From Microbulbifer sp. Q7 (GTDB taxonomy: Bacteria; Pseudomonadota; Gammaproteobacteria; Pseudomonadales; Cellvibrionaceae): a stretch of 64,000 bases of DNA. The position numbers and the translations under genes were made by a program. Numbering within the stretch: position 1 is the stretch's first letter; every line of letters starts with the position of its first letter. Shown here piece after piece: positions 44,845 through 54,058 of this stretch. The notes beneath the pieces are model-generated. The model was given only the letters and a program-made list of their open reading frames with translations, was not told the origin of the DNA and did no database searches. The stretch lies in contig NZ_LROY01000002.1 in NCBI RefSeq assembly GCF_001639145.1, positions 1,210,501-1,274,500 on the forward strand, written 5' to 3'.

Positions 44845-44913
44845 GTGCTTCGCCAGCCAACGACTGGCGACTCAACCGCAGCCATTTACCAGCCTGCGGC
44901 CATTGCACATCTC

Positions 44914-45792
44914 TTACTGGATGATATTACCCACGTTACCCACGCCAACCTGAACCGCGATGGCGGTGTCGGACACGCCCAACTGCGTCGTATTGTGCAG
45001 GTTGTATTCACCAATCTGTGTGGTGAATGCATTGTGGCCATAGAATTCCTGCAAGGTATTGGCCCGGTTACCCGTACCAATTTGCAGTGTGACCTGAGTC
45101 AAATCCTCACCAAACTGCAGAACAGTCGCTCTGTTGTACTCGCCGAACTGCATGACCAGTGAATCATTGTAAAAGCCGATCTGATCCACATTGGCCCGGT
45201 TGCCCGTTCCAACCTGGACGGTCAATGAGTTTTGCCCTTCGCCCCACTGGCTGGTTCTGGCACGGTTCTGCTCACCGTATTGCTCAATAAGACCAACCGA
45301 CCAGACACTGAAGTACTGATTCACCTGCCCGCGGTTACCCGTGCCCTTCTGGCTGACCATACCAACGTTATATTCACCCCAGCTCTGGTAAACACTACCA
45401 ATGTTGTATTCACCTTCCTGATCGACGCCGGCATAGTTCCCGACAGTAAACAGCTGCGTGGTATTCGCTCTGTTGCCTGCGCCTACCTGATAAATATCGG
45501 CATGGTTATACAGGCCATCTTCCTGCAATGAAGTCGCCTTGTTGGAAACACCAAACTGCGTCTGCTCAATCGTGCTGAAGGATTCGGTTCCATCCTGCAG
45601 CGCATTCGCTCTATTGAAGAAACCGAACTGGTTTTGTTCAACATAGTTATACCAGGCATCCGCGCTCTGTTGGTCAGAGGTCGCCTTATTGCCAACACCA
45701 ACTTGCAATTGGGTGGTCGTGTTAGTTTCCGCAAACGATGCCGCACTGGCGGCGCTCAACAGCACAACGGCAATTGAAGAAAATTTTTTCAT
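44914..45792 (-). CDS. Secreted curlin-repeat (CsgA/CsgB-like) protein
   Basis: This 292-residue protein has a signal peptide (cleaved near ASFA, residue 21) and about 13 imperfect repeats of roughly 21 residues. Their core is Q-x-G-x-x-N-x-A/x-x-x-Q (QVGTGNRANVDQ, QFGEYNRATVLQ, QIGTGNRANTLQ, ending QVGVGNVGNIIQ). This is the curlin pattern of functional amyloid subunits. CsgA has only five repeats. No csgB, D, E, F or G is nearby, so the secretion route is unknown. The C-terminus ends directly on a repeat Gln. Confidence 0.82.
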   Translation of the reverse strand: MKKFSSIAVVLLSAASAASFAETNTTTQLQVGVGNKATSDQQSADAWYNYVEQNQFGFFNRANALQDGTESFSTIEQTQFGVSNKATSLQEDGLYNHADIYQVGAGNRANTTQLFTVGNYAGVDQEGEYNIGSVYQSWGEYNVGMVSQKGTGNRGQVNQYFSVWSVGLIEQYGEQNRARTSQWGEGQNSLTVQVGTGNRANVDQIGFYNDSLVMQFGEYNRATVLQFGEDLTQVTLQIGTGNRANTLQEFYGHNAFTTQIGEYNLHNTTQLGVSDTAIAVQVGVGNVGNIIQ

Positions 45793-46175
45793 CTGGAACT
45801 CCTTAACTACTCACATCAGAAAACCAAAAAACCGGTCAGCATAAATAATCTGGAATACTCCGGCGTCCACCGAGCACCAAAACCTGACTCAGTAACTCAA
45901 CGTCAGCGACCTGAAAATAGCGGCGTCTGGGCGGAGGCTCGCAAAGCGATTCCGCACAAAAGCAATAGGCTCAAGTGGGTGACATTTAGAGGCCTGCGGA
46001 ATTCTGAATTCAGCGTGAAAGAAGCGATTAGCCCCAGACAGCGATCCACTCGCGAAAGCCTGACAGCGATTGGAGTTATTACGTACGGCAAGATCGAACA
46101 ACGAACAATCGAGTTCAATATTTGATCACCACACCGTGTAAAGCCATGGGAGGGAAGTTTGGAAAGCGTAGGAAA
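45793..46175. other. AT-richer gene-free stretch upstream of the curlin-repeat gene
   Basis: No credible gene is present; the small open frames at 45889-46118 lack family features. The curlin-gene promoter should lie near 45793-45850. Confidence 0.5.
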
Positions 46176-46425
46176 TTAGTATTTTTTTTGTCCACTACGA
46201 TCAATTATCAGCCATGTTGGCGCATAATCCCAACTCTAAAACTTTCCGATAGAAACAATCACGCCATAGCTGTGCGAAAAGTCCGAAATCACGGGGCATT
46301 GAACGCCCATCCGGTTTGAGGCGAACCAGCTCATTTGCGTGGATACTGATTCCGATGCAGGCATGTGAGACATCAGACTTCCCAGATAGGACTGGCCAAG
46401 AACACTCCGTGCATCGAGTACCCAT
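46176..46425 (-). pseudogene. Broken peroxiredoxin (AhpC/TSA-type) gene fragment
   Basis: Peroxiredoxin-like segments occur in order but in different frames. One frame gives CTECSW...SDVSHACIGISIHAN (peroxidatic region to the GISID strand). The next frame gives QMSWFASNRMGVQCPVISDFSHSYGVI. After an in-frame TAG at 46236-46238 comes WLIIDRSGQKKY, like the FLIDRDGKIRY strand of the family. At least one frameshift and one stop disable it. This is recognised by eye only. Confidence 0.55.
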
Positions 46426-46512
46426 ACGCAGGAGACCATTAATTTTTCAACGGAAAAAAATCCATGCGTAGATTTTTATTCAATTGACTTAATAATTTTT
46501 TTCTTCGACATG

Positions 46513-46560
46513 ACTAAGAGATATCTCTCAAAAAATCGAAAAACTAAGACATACCTCTTA
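46513..46560. repeat. Pair of 18-bp direct repeats spaced exactly 30 bp
   Basis: The copies at 46513-46530 and 46543-46560 share 15 of 18 bases (ACTAAGA-x-ATA-x-CTCT-x-A). The first also contains the palindrome AGAGATATCTCT. A 30-bp period places both on the same helix face, which suggests tandem regulator binding upstream of the cytochrome gene. Confidence 0.6.
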
Positions 46561-46780
46561 CCGGCAGTGACGTCTGAAGACCCGCAACAAAAATTTATAA
46601 CCGGGATGCCCAATTTCGGTTTGTCATATTCACTCTCGAAATCTACCGTTTAAATATTGATCAAGGAATCAGTTGCCAAGCCAGAACAAGGCGCGCCGAT
46701 CAGGCATGCTCAGGTTCTGGTTTGTGGCCGATGGTGATCAGCAAACCAACGTTTGTGCTTCTAGCGAGAGGGATCTAGCC

Positions 46781-49738
46781 ATGCCTTGCAGTAAAGGCGG
46801 ACTACGGCGACCACCGGCCGCCGATCAGCCCGCACCCGACCCATTACCTTCAGTGCCAAAAACCGGCTTTACCCGAAAACTGTTGCGTACGTTTATGCAA
46901 AGAGGCGGAGCCTGGGGCATCTCACTAACACTGGCGACAGGGCCGGCACTAGCGGCAGATCCCCCCCCGCTCAATAAAATCAAGGTACCCGATGTAAACA
47001 TGCTCGGGCTACTGGATGGTGATGGACCGGGATTTAACCCGGCACAATGGGAACAGATCACCGAACCGGGCAAGCGCATCGCGCTGCAGCAACTCGGCAA
47101 GGCCTTTTTCTTCGACATGCAGGTCGGCAGTGACGCAGTACAGTCCTGTGCCAGCTGCCACTTCAACTCAGGGGCCGATGTCCGCAAGGTCAACGCTCTT
47201 AGCCCTGGGCTGAATCGTGGGGATTTCACCCATCAGCTACGCGGTGTCAACCGCAATTTACGGCAAGCCGATTTCGGTGGGGCCAATTCATTCCGTGGTC
47301 TACCTGCGAACGAAGATGCGGTAATCAACGCAGGCGGCACCCCGGATCTGGAGGACGGCACGCCCGGAAACCTGGTGCCGTTGAACATGCTCAATGCCAT
47401 CAAGGGCGACGACGTCAATGACATCGTCGGCTCGCAGGGGGTGAGGGGTGCAACCTTTGGCGCCCTGGTCCAATTCGATGGCCGCGAAAGCGGAACGCTG
47501 CTCGAGTTTGACCCTGGGTTCGATGCCAACGACGATCTGTTCGATGGTTTTGGCAACCTGTTACCGGGGCTGTTCCACACGGTCCGCCGGGTTGAGCCGC
47601 GCAATACGCCTACCACCTACAACGCGATCTTTAACCAGCGCAGTTTCTGGGATGGTCGTGCAGACATGTTCTTCAATGGCGTAAACACCCTGGGCTTCCG
47701 CGACCCTGATGCCAAGGTCAAGGTATACAGCGGTGGGGATTACGCGACCCCGCTCTCGCTACTGATTCCATTCTCGTCTCTCGCCTCCCAGGCCGTTGGG
47801 CCAATTGGCAGCGGCCTGGAGATGGAATTCGTACACCGCGGCGGTGGCGGCGGTCCGTCACACGTCCTCGGCCGGAAAATGCTGGGGCTGGTTCCGCTCT
47901 ACGGGCAGTGGGTACACTGCAACGATTCCCTGTTGGGCGAGCTTGCGGGCTGCCAGGCAGGCGATGAGAAGGTGCGCGGGCTCAGTGTCGACTACGCCAG
48001 TATGATCAAGGATGTGTTCCTCGAGAAATTCTGGGGTGACGGCTCGGGCAATGATATTTGCCTGGAAGCACCCGCGTTCAACAAGGTCCTGCCGTTAAAC
48101 GCGTGTACCGACGACTTCTCAAATCCGAACCGCACCCTTATGGAGGTAAACTTCAATCTGTTCTGGGGTCTTGCGGTACAAGCCTACGAGGCGACACTCA
48201 CCACCGGTAATACCATTGTTGACCTGATGGCCGGAGGCCTGATCGACTCCGACCCAGAAGGCAATGACGGCCCCACTACCATTGTGGAAAATACCAACGG
48301 CCGTGTGATGACCCGTCTCGATATCGGTAAAGCACGGCCGCCCGCCGGCGCACCCAATCAGGTATTCACCCGCGTTAACGGTCGGTTTGTGTTGCTGATG
48401 GACTGGACCGGACTGCAGCCGGAGGGTGACTTGTCACTGGATGACTGCGCGGCAATGTCAGCGCTCGACAAGACCGACGCCGGTGCACAGGGCGGCTATA
48501 AGGCTTGCGCCATGAAGATGGCCGAGTTTATCCACCCGGGCGCGGAAACCGGTTCCGAAGCACCCAATGCCCCCAATCAGCCGGAGAGCGGTCCGCTGTT
48601 GGCCGGTGAGAACTTCGGGGGCTGCACCCCACCCTACACCTCGCGCGCCTGTGACGTGGCCTTTGCCACCATCCAGAACATCGACGAGGGTATGGGACGC
48701 TTCCAGGCGGGTGCCACCGACTGCGCCGCGTGCCACACGTCCGCAGAATTCACCGGTGCCACCATCAGTGCGACGGTTGGTTTCGGTGCGGAAGACCTGC
48801 CGGCGGATCCCGACGAGCCACCACCAGCCATTCTCGAGCGCATGAACACCTTTGAAAACCAGGGTGTTTACGATGCCGGTTTCTACAACCTGGCCGTGCG
48901 TCCAACCGGTGAAGACCTGAGTGTGGGTTCCAGCATCCAGACCTCCAGTGGTGCGCTGATACCTCTGTCCATGGCAAAGCTCGCTCAGCTGATCGGCATG
49001 CTGCCATCGGACCTGCCGGCACCTTACGACAACCCTGACAGTAAGGCGGCCATTCAGGCAATCAAGGACAACCTGGCAGCCGGTGTGGCAAAAGGAGGCA
49101 TTCAGGTGCCGAAGCGCCCGGACGACCTTTCGCCCAAGGCCTTCGCCATGAACCTGGGATGCGACCCCGCGGTAGACCCGATCTGCAACCCGACCATTCC
49201 GCCCGCAGAGCTCATCCTGCGCAACGGATTCTTCAAAACACCGAGTGTGCGCATGACCAAGTTTACCGGTCCCTATATGCACAACGGCTCGAAGATGAAT
49301 CTGCGTCAGGTACTGGAGTTCTACAAGCGCGTAGTGGATTTCGACCTGCCGGCATCCGAACGCCCGAGCTTCGGCAACCTGAACAAGTTCAACCTGGACG
49401 CCGGGTTACGCGTGTTTGATGTTGGCGCAGATCGCGAGGCCGCCATGATCGAAATGATGGAGACCGGCCTGACCGACTGGAGCGCAGCCTTCCAGCAGGG
49501 CAAGTTCGACCATCCCCAGATCTGCGTGCCAAACGGCCACGACAATCGCGGCCGCACCAAGCTGGCCAACGTTCCTGCCGTGGGTGCCGACGGCAGTACA
49601 AGTCGCATCATCACCTTCCAGGAGATGCTGCGAAATGCAACGGGGCTTGCGCACGACCTGACGGAGCCATGTGATATGGATATTTCCAATCTCAATGGCA
49701 GATCACTTATTGATGTGCCCTATGCCCCCGGACCTTAA
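46781..49738 (+). CDS. Very large secreted di-haem cytochrome c (CCP/MauG or RoxA-like)
   Basis: This 985-residue protein has two CxxCH haem c sites: CASCH in LGKAFFFDMQVGSDAVQSCASCHFNSGAD and CAACH in the second half. The late TPSVRMTKFTGPYMHNGS segment is typical of cytochrome c peroxidase/MauG. The FWDGRADMFFNGVN segment recalls rubber oxygenases RoxA/RoxB, also secreted di-haem proteins, but those are about 680 residues. A signal ends near GPALA-ADPP. GAGG precedes the ATG at 46781; a TTG at 46673 with AAGGA and an ATG at 46895 are alternatives. The substrate is unknown. Confidence 0.75.
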   Translation: MPCSKGGLRRPPAADQPAPDPLPSVPKTGFTRKLLRTFMQRGGAWGISLTLATGPALAADPPPLNKIKVPDVNMLGLLDGDGPGFNPAQWEQITEPGKRIALQQLGKAFFFDMQVGSDAVQSCASCHFNSGADVRKVNALSPGLNRGDFTHQLRGVNRNLRQADFGGANSFRGLPANEDAVINAGGTPDLEDGTPGNLVPLNMLNAIKGDDVNDIVGSQGVRGATFGALVQFDGRESGTLLEFDPGFDANDDLFDGFGNLLPGLFHTVRRVEPRNTPTTYNAIFNQRSFWDGRADMFFNGVNTLGFRDPDAKVKVYSGGDYATPLSLLIPFSSLASQAVGPIGSGLEMEFVHRGGGGGPSHVLGRKMLGLVPLYGQWVHCNDSLLGELAGCQAGDEKVRGLSVDYASMIKDVFLEKFWGDGSGNDICLEAPAFNKVLPLNACTDDFSNPNRTLMEVNFNLFWGLAVQAYEATLTTGNTIVDLMAGGLIDSDPEGNDGPTTIVENTNGRVMTRLDIGKARPPAGAPNQVFTRVNGRFVLLMDWTGLQPEGDLSLDDCAAMSALDKTDAGAQGGYKACAMKMAEFIHPGAETGSEAPNAPNQPESGPLLAGENFGGCTPPYTSRACDVAFATIQNIDEGMGRFQAGATDCAACHTSAEFTGATISATVGFGAEDLPADPDEPPPAILERMNTFENQGVYDAGFYNLAVRPTGEDLSVGSSIQTSSGALIPLSMAKLAQLIGMLPSDLPAPYDNPDSKAAIQAIKDNLAAGVAKGGIQVPKRPDDLSPKAFAMNLGCDPAVDPICNPTIPPAELILRNGFFKTPSVRMTKFTGPYMHNGSKMNLRQVLEFYKRVVDFDLPASERPSFGNLNKFNLDAGLRVFDVGADREAAMIEMMETGLTDWSAAFQQGKFDHPQICVPNGHDNRGRTKLANVPAVGADGSTSRIITFQEMLRNATGLAHDLTEPCDMDISNLNGRSLIDVPYAPGP

Positions 49739-49758
49739 TCCTCTGGCATAAACCATCA

Positions 49759-49788
49759 AGCCCGCCAGGTAACTGGCGGGCTTTTTTT
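49759..49788 (+). terminator. Terminator of the di-haem cytochrome gene
   Basis: A 10-bp stem AGCCCGCCAG/CTGGCGGGCT with a GTAA loop is followed by seven T residues, 20 bases after the stop. Confidence 0.95.
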
Positions 49789-49855
49789 GTCTTCACGGCC
49801 CAACACATTTCCTCTTCCAGGAACAGCCATCGATAAACGGACGCGGACCATCCGC

Positions 49856-49880
49856 AAAAAAGCCGGGCATAAAGCCCGGC
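49856..49880 (-). terminator. Terminator of the glycine-zipper lipoprotein gene
   Basis: On the minus strand GCCGGGC-TTTAT-GCCCGGC is followed by a T-run, about 30 bases after the stop of the gene at 49910. Confidence 0.9.
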
Positions 49881-49909
49881 GCAACATCCTGTGGTTTGCC
49901 GAAAAATGA

Positions 49910-50305
49910 TTAGTTGAGGACGCGATAACCGCGTCCGCGCAGGCAATTGCGCGTGATGTAATTCTGCTCCGTGTGCGCGCTGCCGACGCCGCTGACACCG
50001 CCGAGCAACGCGCCGGCACCAGCGCCGGCTGCGGCCGCGCTGCTGGTGTCGCCGATGATGGCGCCGAGCGCACCGCCGAGCAGTGCGCCACCGGCGGCGC
50101 GGGTAACCCCGCGGCGACCGGCATCATTGCGTGCCGCCATCGACATGGTCTTGCAGTCCGCCAGGTCCAGCTGATACTGGCGCATGTTAACGCCGTAGGT
50201 ATCAATCACGATGTTGCCCGCGCCATACACCTGTTCTTGCTGATAGGCGCACCCGCACAGAGTTGCTGTGGCCAAGCCCACAGCGACGATGAATTTGTAC
50301 TTCAT
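49910..50305 (-). CDS. Glycine-zipper lipoprotein
   Basis: This 131-residue lipoprotein has a lipobox ATLCGC (Cys19). A glycine-zipper stretch of about residues 70-108 (AAGGALLGGALGAIIG, AAGAGAGALLGGVSGVG) follows, and then a C-terminal YITRNCLRGRGYRVLN that is common in small outer-membrane glycine-zipper lipoproteins. The role is unknown; such proteins are often linked to envelope integrity. It has its own terminator at 49856-49880. Confidence 0.82.
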   Translation of the reverse strand: MKYKFIVAVGLATATLCGCAYQQEQVYGAGNIVIDTYGVNMRQYQLDLADCKTMSMAARNDAGRRGVTRAAGGALLGGALGAIIGDTSSAAAAGAGAGALLGGVSGVGSAHTEQNYITRNCLRGRGYRVLN

Positions 50306-50461
50306 TGGCGCTTATCACCTCACTTGTCGTCTGCATCTACTTTAGGTTTAGACGACAGTAGATAATCGCGCCAAGTGATTTCGGGATAAGCAGGAGGCGG
50401 GTTAGATCAGATAGTTTGACGAACGGCGGCTGGCAGGCGGGCAGGCTGGCGATCAGTGCGA

Positions 50462-51208
50462 TCACTCACGGTAAAAGTAATCCAGCACCAGCCGCTGGGG
50501 ATCCCCCCGGTCATCCAACAGGTTGGTCACGCCGACAAAACGCAACAGGCGAGGTGCTGCGTCACCTTTGGTGCCGCGAATTGTGTATTCCAGATAGATG
50601 TCTCCGCCGGCGATCCAGCGCAGAAAGGCTTGTGCAAGATCCACGCGAATGCACAAATCCGCCCCTTGCCGTTGACAGGGTACCGCCGTGGCCCGCAAAC
50701 CGATGGTGCGCCCATGTACCGGCGATGCGAACTTAAACTCGAGCTTCTCGCCACGGTTCAGCGCCTGCCAATGCTGGCGGACGTACGCGTCGAATCCCGC
50801 ATCTACAACATCCACCTGAGTATCGGCAAAGGTGGCATCGCGAAAATCTGCCTCTGTGCGGGGTTTGTAGCGCAGCTGCCAGCCCTCGGATACCCGACTG
50901 GCCTGCCGCACTTCACCCATGCGGAAGTCTTCCTGAGAAACCTGGGGGCGCGCACGCTGTAATATCCCGGAAGCGCCCTCCCCGTCGGTAATCCACTTTT
51001 CGGCAATTTTGCTCCCCGCGGGCCCCTCGGGGCGATAGTAAACCACCCGCAGGCTGCCCGAAGGCTGCGGCATAAAGTACTCGCAATAGCGTACCTCGGG
51101 CCCTTCTACTGCCCTCGCCTGCCCGACCACCATGGCCGCCTGCTGAACATCATCCGGTGCGGTGCAACCTGCCACCGAGAGTGCCGCTACTGCCAACCAG
51201 CTCGCCAT
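50462..51208 (-). CDS. Uncharacterised lipoprotein, last gene of the ECF11-linked operon
   Basis: This 248-residue protein has a short lipoprotein signal ending in LSVAGC (Cys15). The mature part contains FDAYVRQHWQALNRGEKLEFKFASPV and LLRFVGVTNLLDDRGDPQRLVLDYFY, a pattern I have seen in periplasmic proteins of unknown function. An AGGAGG ribosome site lies five bases before the ATG. It starts 15 bases after the DUF2878 gene, so it probably belongs to the operon that begins at 56620. Confidence 0.7.
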   Translation of the reverse strand: MASWLAVAALSVAGCTAPDDVQQAAMVVGQARAVEGPEVRYCEYFMPQPSGSLRVVYYRPEGPAGSKIAEKWITDGEGASGILQRARPQVSQEDFRMGEVRQASRVSEGWQLRYKPRTEADFRDATFADTQVDVVDAGFDAYVRQHWQALNRGEKLEFKFASPVHGRTIGLRATAVPCQRQGADLCIRVDLAQAFLRWIAGGDIYLEYTIRGTKGDAAPRLLRFVGVTNLLDDRGDPQRLVLDYFYRE

Positions 51209-51223
51209 GCCTACCTCCTTGAA

Positions 51224-51832
51224 TTACCTCTGCGGAAAACCGGCTTTCCGGAAAACCAGGCTTCCGGAAAACACTGACGAGCGCGCACAGGCCATCAGCA
51301 CCGGTAGATAAACCGCCCACAAGAGCGCGAGCAGCAGCACGGTGGCCATAATCGGCTGCCCCAGAATGACATCACCGTTAATCTTTGCGCCCACCCAGTA
51401 ACTCAGGGGCCCGCCGGTAGCACCAAACAGGGCCGCCACCCACAGGTTGCGCTGCAAAAAGCGAAACGCGAACCGAAGTGCCAGGGAAAAATTCACCCAC
51501 AGAAAGGCAAGCCACAGAGGCAGAAACCGGAACTCCGCGGACGTGGCAAACTGCCCAAAGTGAAACAGCAGCGCATCCATTGCAGCACCCGATAGCGCCA
51601 CAAGCGCAACCCAGAGGAGCGTGCGAACAACGGAGCTGGTCCGTTCACCCGGGGCTGCCTGCAGGTCGAACAGCCACAGATGGATTAACAAGTTTGCCAG
51701 AGTGACCGCCGCCAGCACGGTCACGCCGGGCGACAATACACAGACCAGCCAAACCCCTTCAAACACAAGACCACTGAAGAACAGCTTGCCGATACTCAGT
51801 GAACGGGATTGCGAATTTGCCACCGTATCCAC
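51224..51832 (-). CDS. DUF2878 family membrane protein
   Basis: This 202-residue protein has about six transmembrane helices. Segments WLVCVLSPGVTVLAAVTLANLLIHLWLF, FLPLWLAFLWVNFSLALRFAF and ATGGPLSYWVGAKINGDV fit DUF2878, which accompanies cyclopropane fatty acid synthase and ChrR-type regulators in many proteobacteria. It lies four bases after the cfa stop and is surely cotranscribed. The function is unknown. Confidence 0.85.
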   Translation of the reverse strand: MDTVANSQSRSLSIGKLFFSGLVFEGVWLVCVLSPGVTVLAAVTLANLLIHLWLFDLQAAPGERTSSVVRTLLWVALVALSGAAMDALLFHFGQFATSAEFRFLPLWLAFLWVNFSLALRFAFRFLQRNLWVAALFGATGGPLSYWVGAKINGDVILGQPIMATVLLLALLWAVYLPVLMACARSSVFSGSLVFRKAGFPQR

Positions 51833-51836
51833 GGGA

Positions 51837-53240
51837 TCAGTGCACGGGCGGCAAGGTAGTACAACGGGGTTTGGCGAAGGTGAACTGCGCCGTACTGATC
51901 ACCCGCTCGAGGAAGCCACCCTCGCAGTAACAGAAGTAAAAATCCCACATATTGATAAAGCGATCATCAAAACCCTGCTGGCGCACATCGTCGATGCGCT
52001 CAAAGAAGGCCTGACGCCACGCACGCAGTGTCATTGCGTAATCGAAGGTGATGTCATCCAGCCCGACAATTTGCATGTCGGTGTGAGACGCGATGTTCTC
52101 TGCCACCACCTGATTGGACGGCAGGCAACCGCCCGGGAAGATGTAGCGCTGAATAAAGTCCACACTATTCTTGTACTGCTCGAAGCGCTGGTCCTGGATA
52201 GTAATGGCCTGCATCACCATTAATCCGTGTGGCTTCAATAGCCCGCTGCAGCGTGAAAAAAACTCGCGGTAATATTTGTGGCCCACCGCTTCGATCATCT
52301 CGATGGAGACAATCTTGTCGTACTGGCCCTCCAGCTCCCGGTAGTCTTTCAGCAGCAGGGTAACTTTATCCTCAAGACCCTCGCGTGCCACCCACGCCTT
52401 GGCATATTCATACTGCTCTTTGGAAATGGTGGTGGTGGTTACCCGGCAGCCAAACTTCTTCGCCGCATAAACCGCCATACCGCCCCACCCAGTACCAATT
52501 TCCAGAAGGTGATCGGACTCCTTGAGTTGCAGCTTGCGGCAGATTCTCGCCAGCTTGAACTCCGATGCGTCGGCAAGACTGGCCTCCTTGTGGGGAAAGA
52601 CCGCGGACGAATACAACATGGTGGGATCGAGGAAAAGACCGAAAAAGTCGTTGCCCAGGTCATAGTGGGCAGAAATATTACGGCGCGAACCATGCACGGA
52701 ATTTCCATTCATCCAGTGCAGAGCCTTGAGCGCAATTTTATTGAAAATGTTCCAGCGGGAATCGATGCTGTTCAGCAGGTGCATATTGGCGACCATCAGA
52801 CGGATCACCGCCACCAGATCCGGTGAATACCAGGCGCCATCCATATAGGCTTCGCCGGAGCCGATGGAGCCGTTCAACAGTACCTGCGTATAGGTCGACG
52901 GGTGCACGACATGAATATGCGCTTCCAGTGAGGCGTCAATGCCAGCACCGCCAAACACATGCACAGCGGGGCCGCTGGATGCGTCAGATGGGGTATCGCC
53001 CGACTCGCAGTGTTCGTGAACATACAAAGTGCCGACACTGACACCTTGTAGTTTTTGCAGCACCAGCCTTCTGGCCAGGCGCTCGAACCAGGATTCGGTG
53101 CGGTCGCGATCGGTTGATGACTGCGCTACACGACGCTCCGCATTCGGGGCCATGTGCGTCTCTGGCGCCCGACCTGCACTGCGCTCAGCGGTGTGCGTTT
53201 CCGCTCCAGCAATTGCGACCGACTTGTATCCTGGCTTCAT
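51837..53240 (-). CDS. cfa: Cyclopropane-fatty-acyl-phospholipid synthase family protein
   Basis: This 467-residue SAM-dependent enzyme would methylenate or methylate double bonds of membrane phospholipid acyl chains. The core has the SAM motif LEIGTGWGGMAVYAA, then YDKIVSIEMIEAVGHKYY and the family's C-terminal FFERIDDVRQQGFDDRFINMWDFYFCYCEGGF. The first about 60 residues are a poorly conserved polar extension. ATG at 53240 with GGAG upstream was chosen over a TTG seven codons earlier. Its neighbours suggest a relative that works with the FAD protein and DUF1365, for example in furan or branched fatty acid synthesis. Confidence 0.88.
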   Translation of the reverse strand: MKPGYKSVAIAGAETHTAERSAGRAPETHMAPNAERRVAQSSTDRDRTESWFERLARRLVLQKLQGVSVGTLYVHEHCESGDTPSDASSGPAVHVFGGAGIDASLEAHIHVVHPSTYTQVLLNGSIGSGEAYMDGAWYSPDLVAVIRLMVANMHLLNSIDSRWNIFNKIALKALHWMNGNSVHGSRRNISAHYDLGNDFFGLFLDPTMLYSSAVFPHKEASLADASEFKLARICRKLQLKESDHLLEIGTGWGGMAVYAAKKFGCRVTTTTISKEQYEYAKAWVAREGLEDKVTLLLKDYRELEGQYDKIVSIEMIEAVGHKYYREFFSRCSGLLKPHGLMVMQAITIQDQRFEQYKNSVDFIQRYIFPGGCLPSNQVVAENIASHTDMQIVGLDDITFDYAMTLRAWRQAFFERIDDVRQQGFDDRFINMWDFYFCYCEGGFLERVISTAQFTFAKPRCTTLPPVH

Positions 53241-53299
53241 ATCAACTGCTCTCCAACTCAAAAATTGTTCTTACTCTTAACAGGTATTGGCGACACCGA

Positions 53300-54058
53300 T
53301 CACTCACCGGGAAGCTGACGCTTTTCCGGGTGCGTATGAACAGGTATGCGCTTGATAAACAACTTCAGCGCCTGCCAGTATATCGACATGATGATTTTTA
53401 CGGTATGCATGGGAAACTGGATCAGCTTACTGCGGAGCGTGGCCGCAGTGATTTCCTCCCGTTGCAGGTGCATACAGGCGTCAAACACCCGCTCGCCGTC
53501 CTGCACCGAACGTATGCTGACGGTAAGCGCTTTCCCCGGTAACGTACTGCGCCATTGATAGCTCTGCTCAAGGGGCATAAACGGCGAGACATGCAGGGTT
53601 TTGGAGAACTCTGCACGCTGCACGCGCCCTTGTGACACCATATCCAACACATAGCCGTGTCGCTCATTCCATGGCGTGTTGTGCACGTCCACCAGAAGAT
53701 ATTCGACCTGCTCACCGGCGTGATCAAAACAGTAATACACACTGATGGGATTCATGTTGTAACCGAAATAGCGCCAGTTTGCGAGTAGCGCAATGGGGCC
53801 ACCCGGGCGCACTCCGACTTCCTCAAACACACGATCGCGCACGGCCTTGTCCAAAGGGATACCCGGATCACCGTAAAAGTCTTCGCGGCAGAAGCGTGCG
53901 GGCGCTCCGCGTCGCGACGACCAGAGCCAGGACTGAGAGAGAATGTGTGGCAACTCATCCAGAAAGGCGTACACCATAAACCCGCGATAGCGAAAGCTGT
54001 GTTCGCGAGGCTTTAATCTCCGGTGCTGAATCCACCCGGTGTAGAGGCCGCTGCGCAT
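53300..54058 (-). CDS. DUF1365 family protein
   Basis: This 252-residue protein begins MRSGLYTGWIQHRRLKPREHSFRY and contains FGYNMNPISVYYCFD, VDVHNTPWNERHGYVLD and KTLHVSPFMPLEQSYQW, the landmarks of DUF1365. The family is nearly always next to an FAD oxidoreductase and a cfa-type methyltransferase, as here. Its start overlaps the stop of the FAD gene by one base (TGATG), so translation is coupled. The reaction is not established. Confidence 0.9.
   Translation of the reverse strand: MRSGLYTGWIQHRRLKPREHSFRYRGFMVYAFLDELPHILSQSWLWSSRRGAPARFCREDFYGDPGIPLDKAVRDRVFEEVGVRPGGPIALLANWRYFGYNMNPISVYYCFDHAGEQVEYLLVDVHNTPWNERHGYVLDMVSQGRVQRAEFSKTLHVSPFMPLEQSYQWRSTLPGKALTVSIRSVQDGERVFDACMHLQREEITAATLRSKLIQFPMHTVKIIMSIYWQALKLFIKRIPVHTHPEKRQLPGE

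Noticed and set aside
45889-46118. Two overlapping small minus-strand open frames
   Set aside because: They have no ribosome site, no family motifs and odd composition, and were taken as chance frames in AT-richer DNA.
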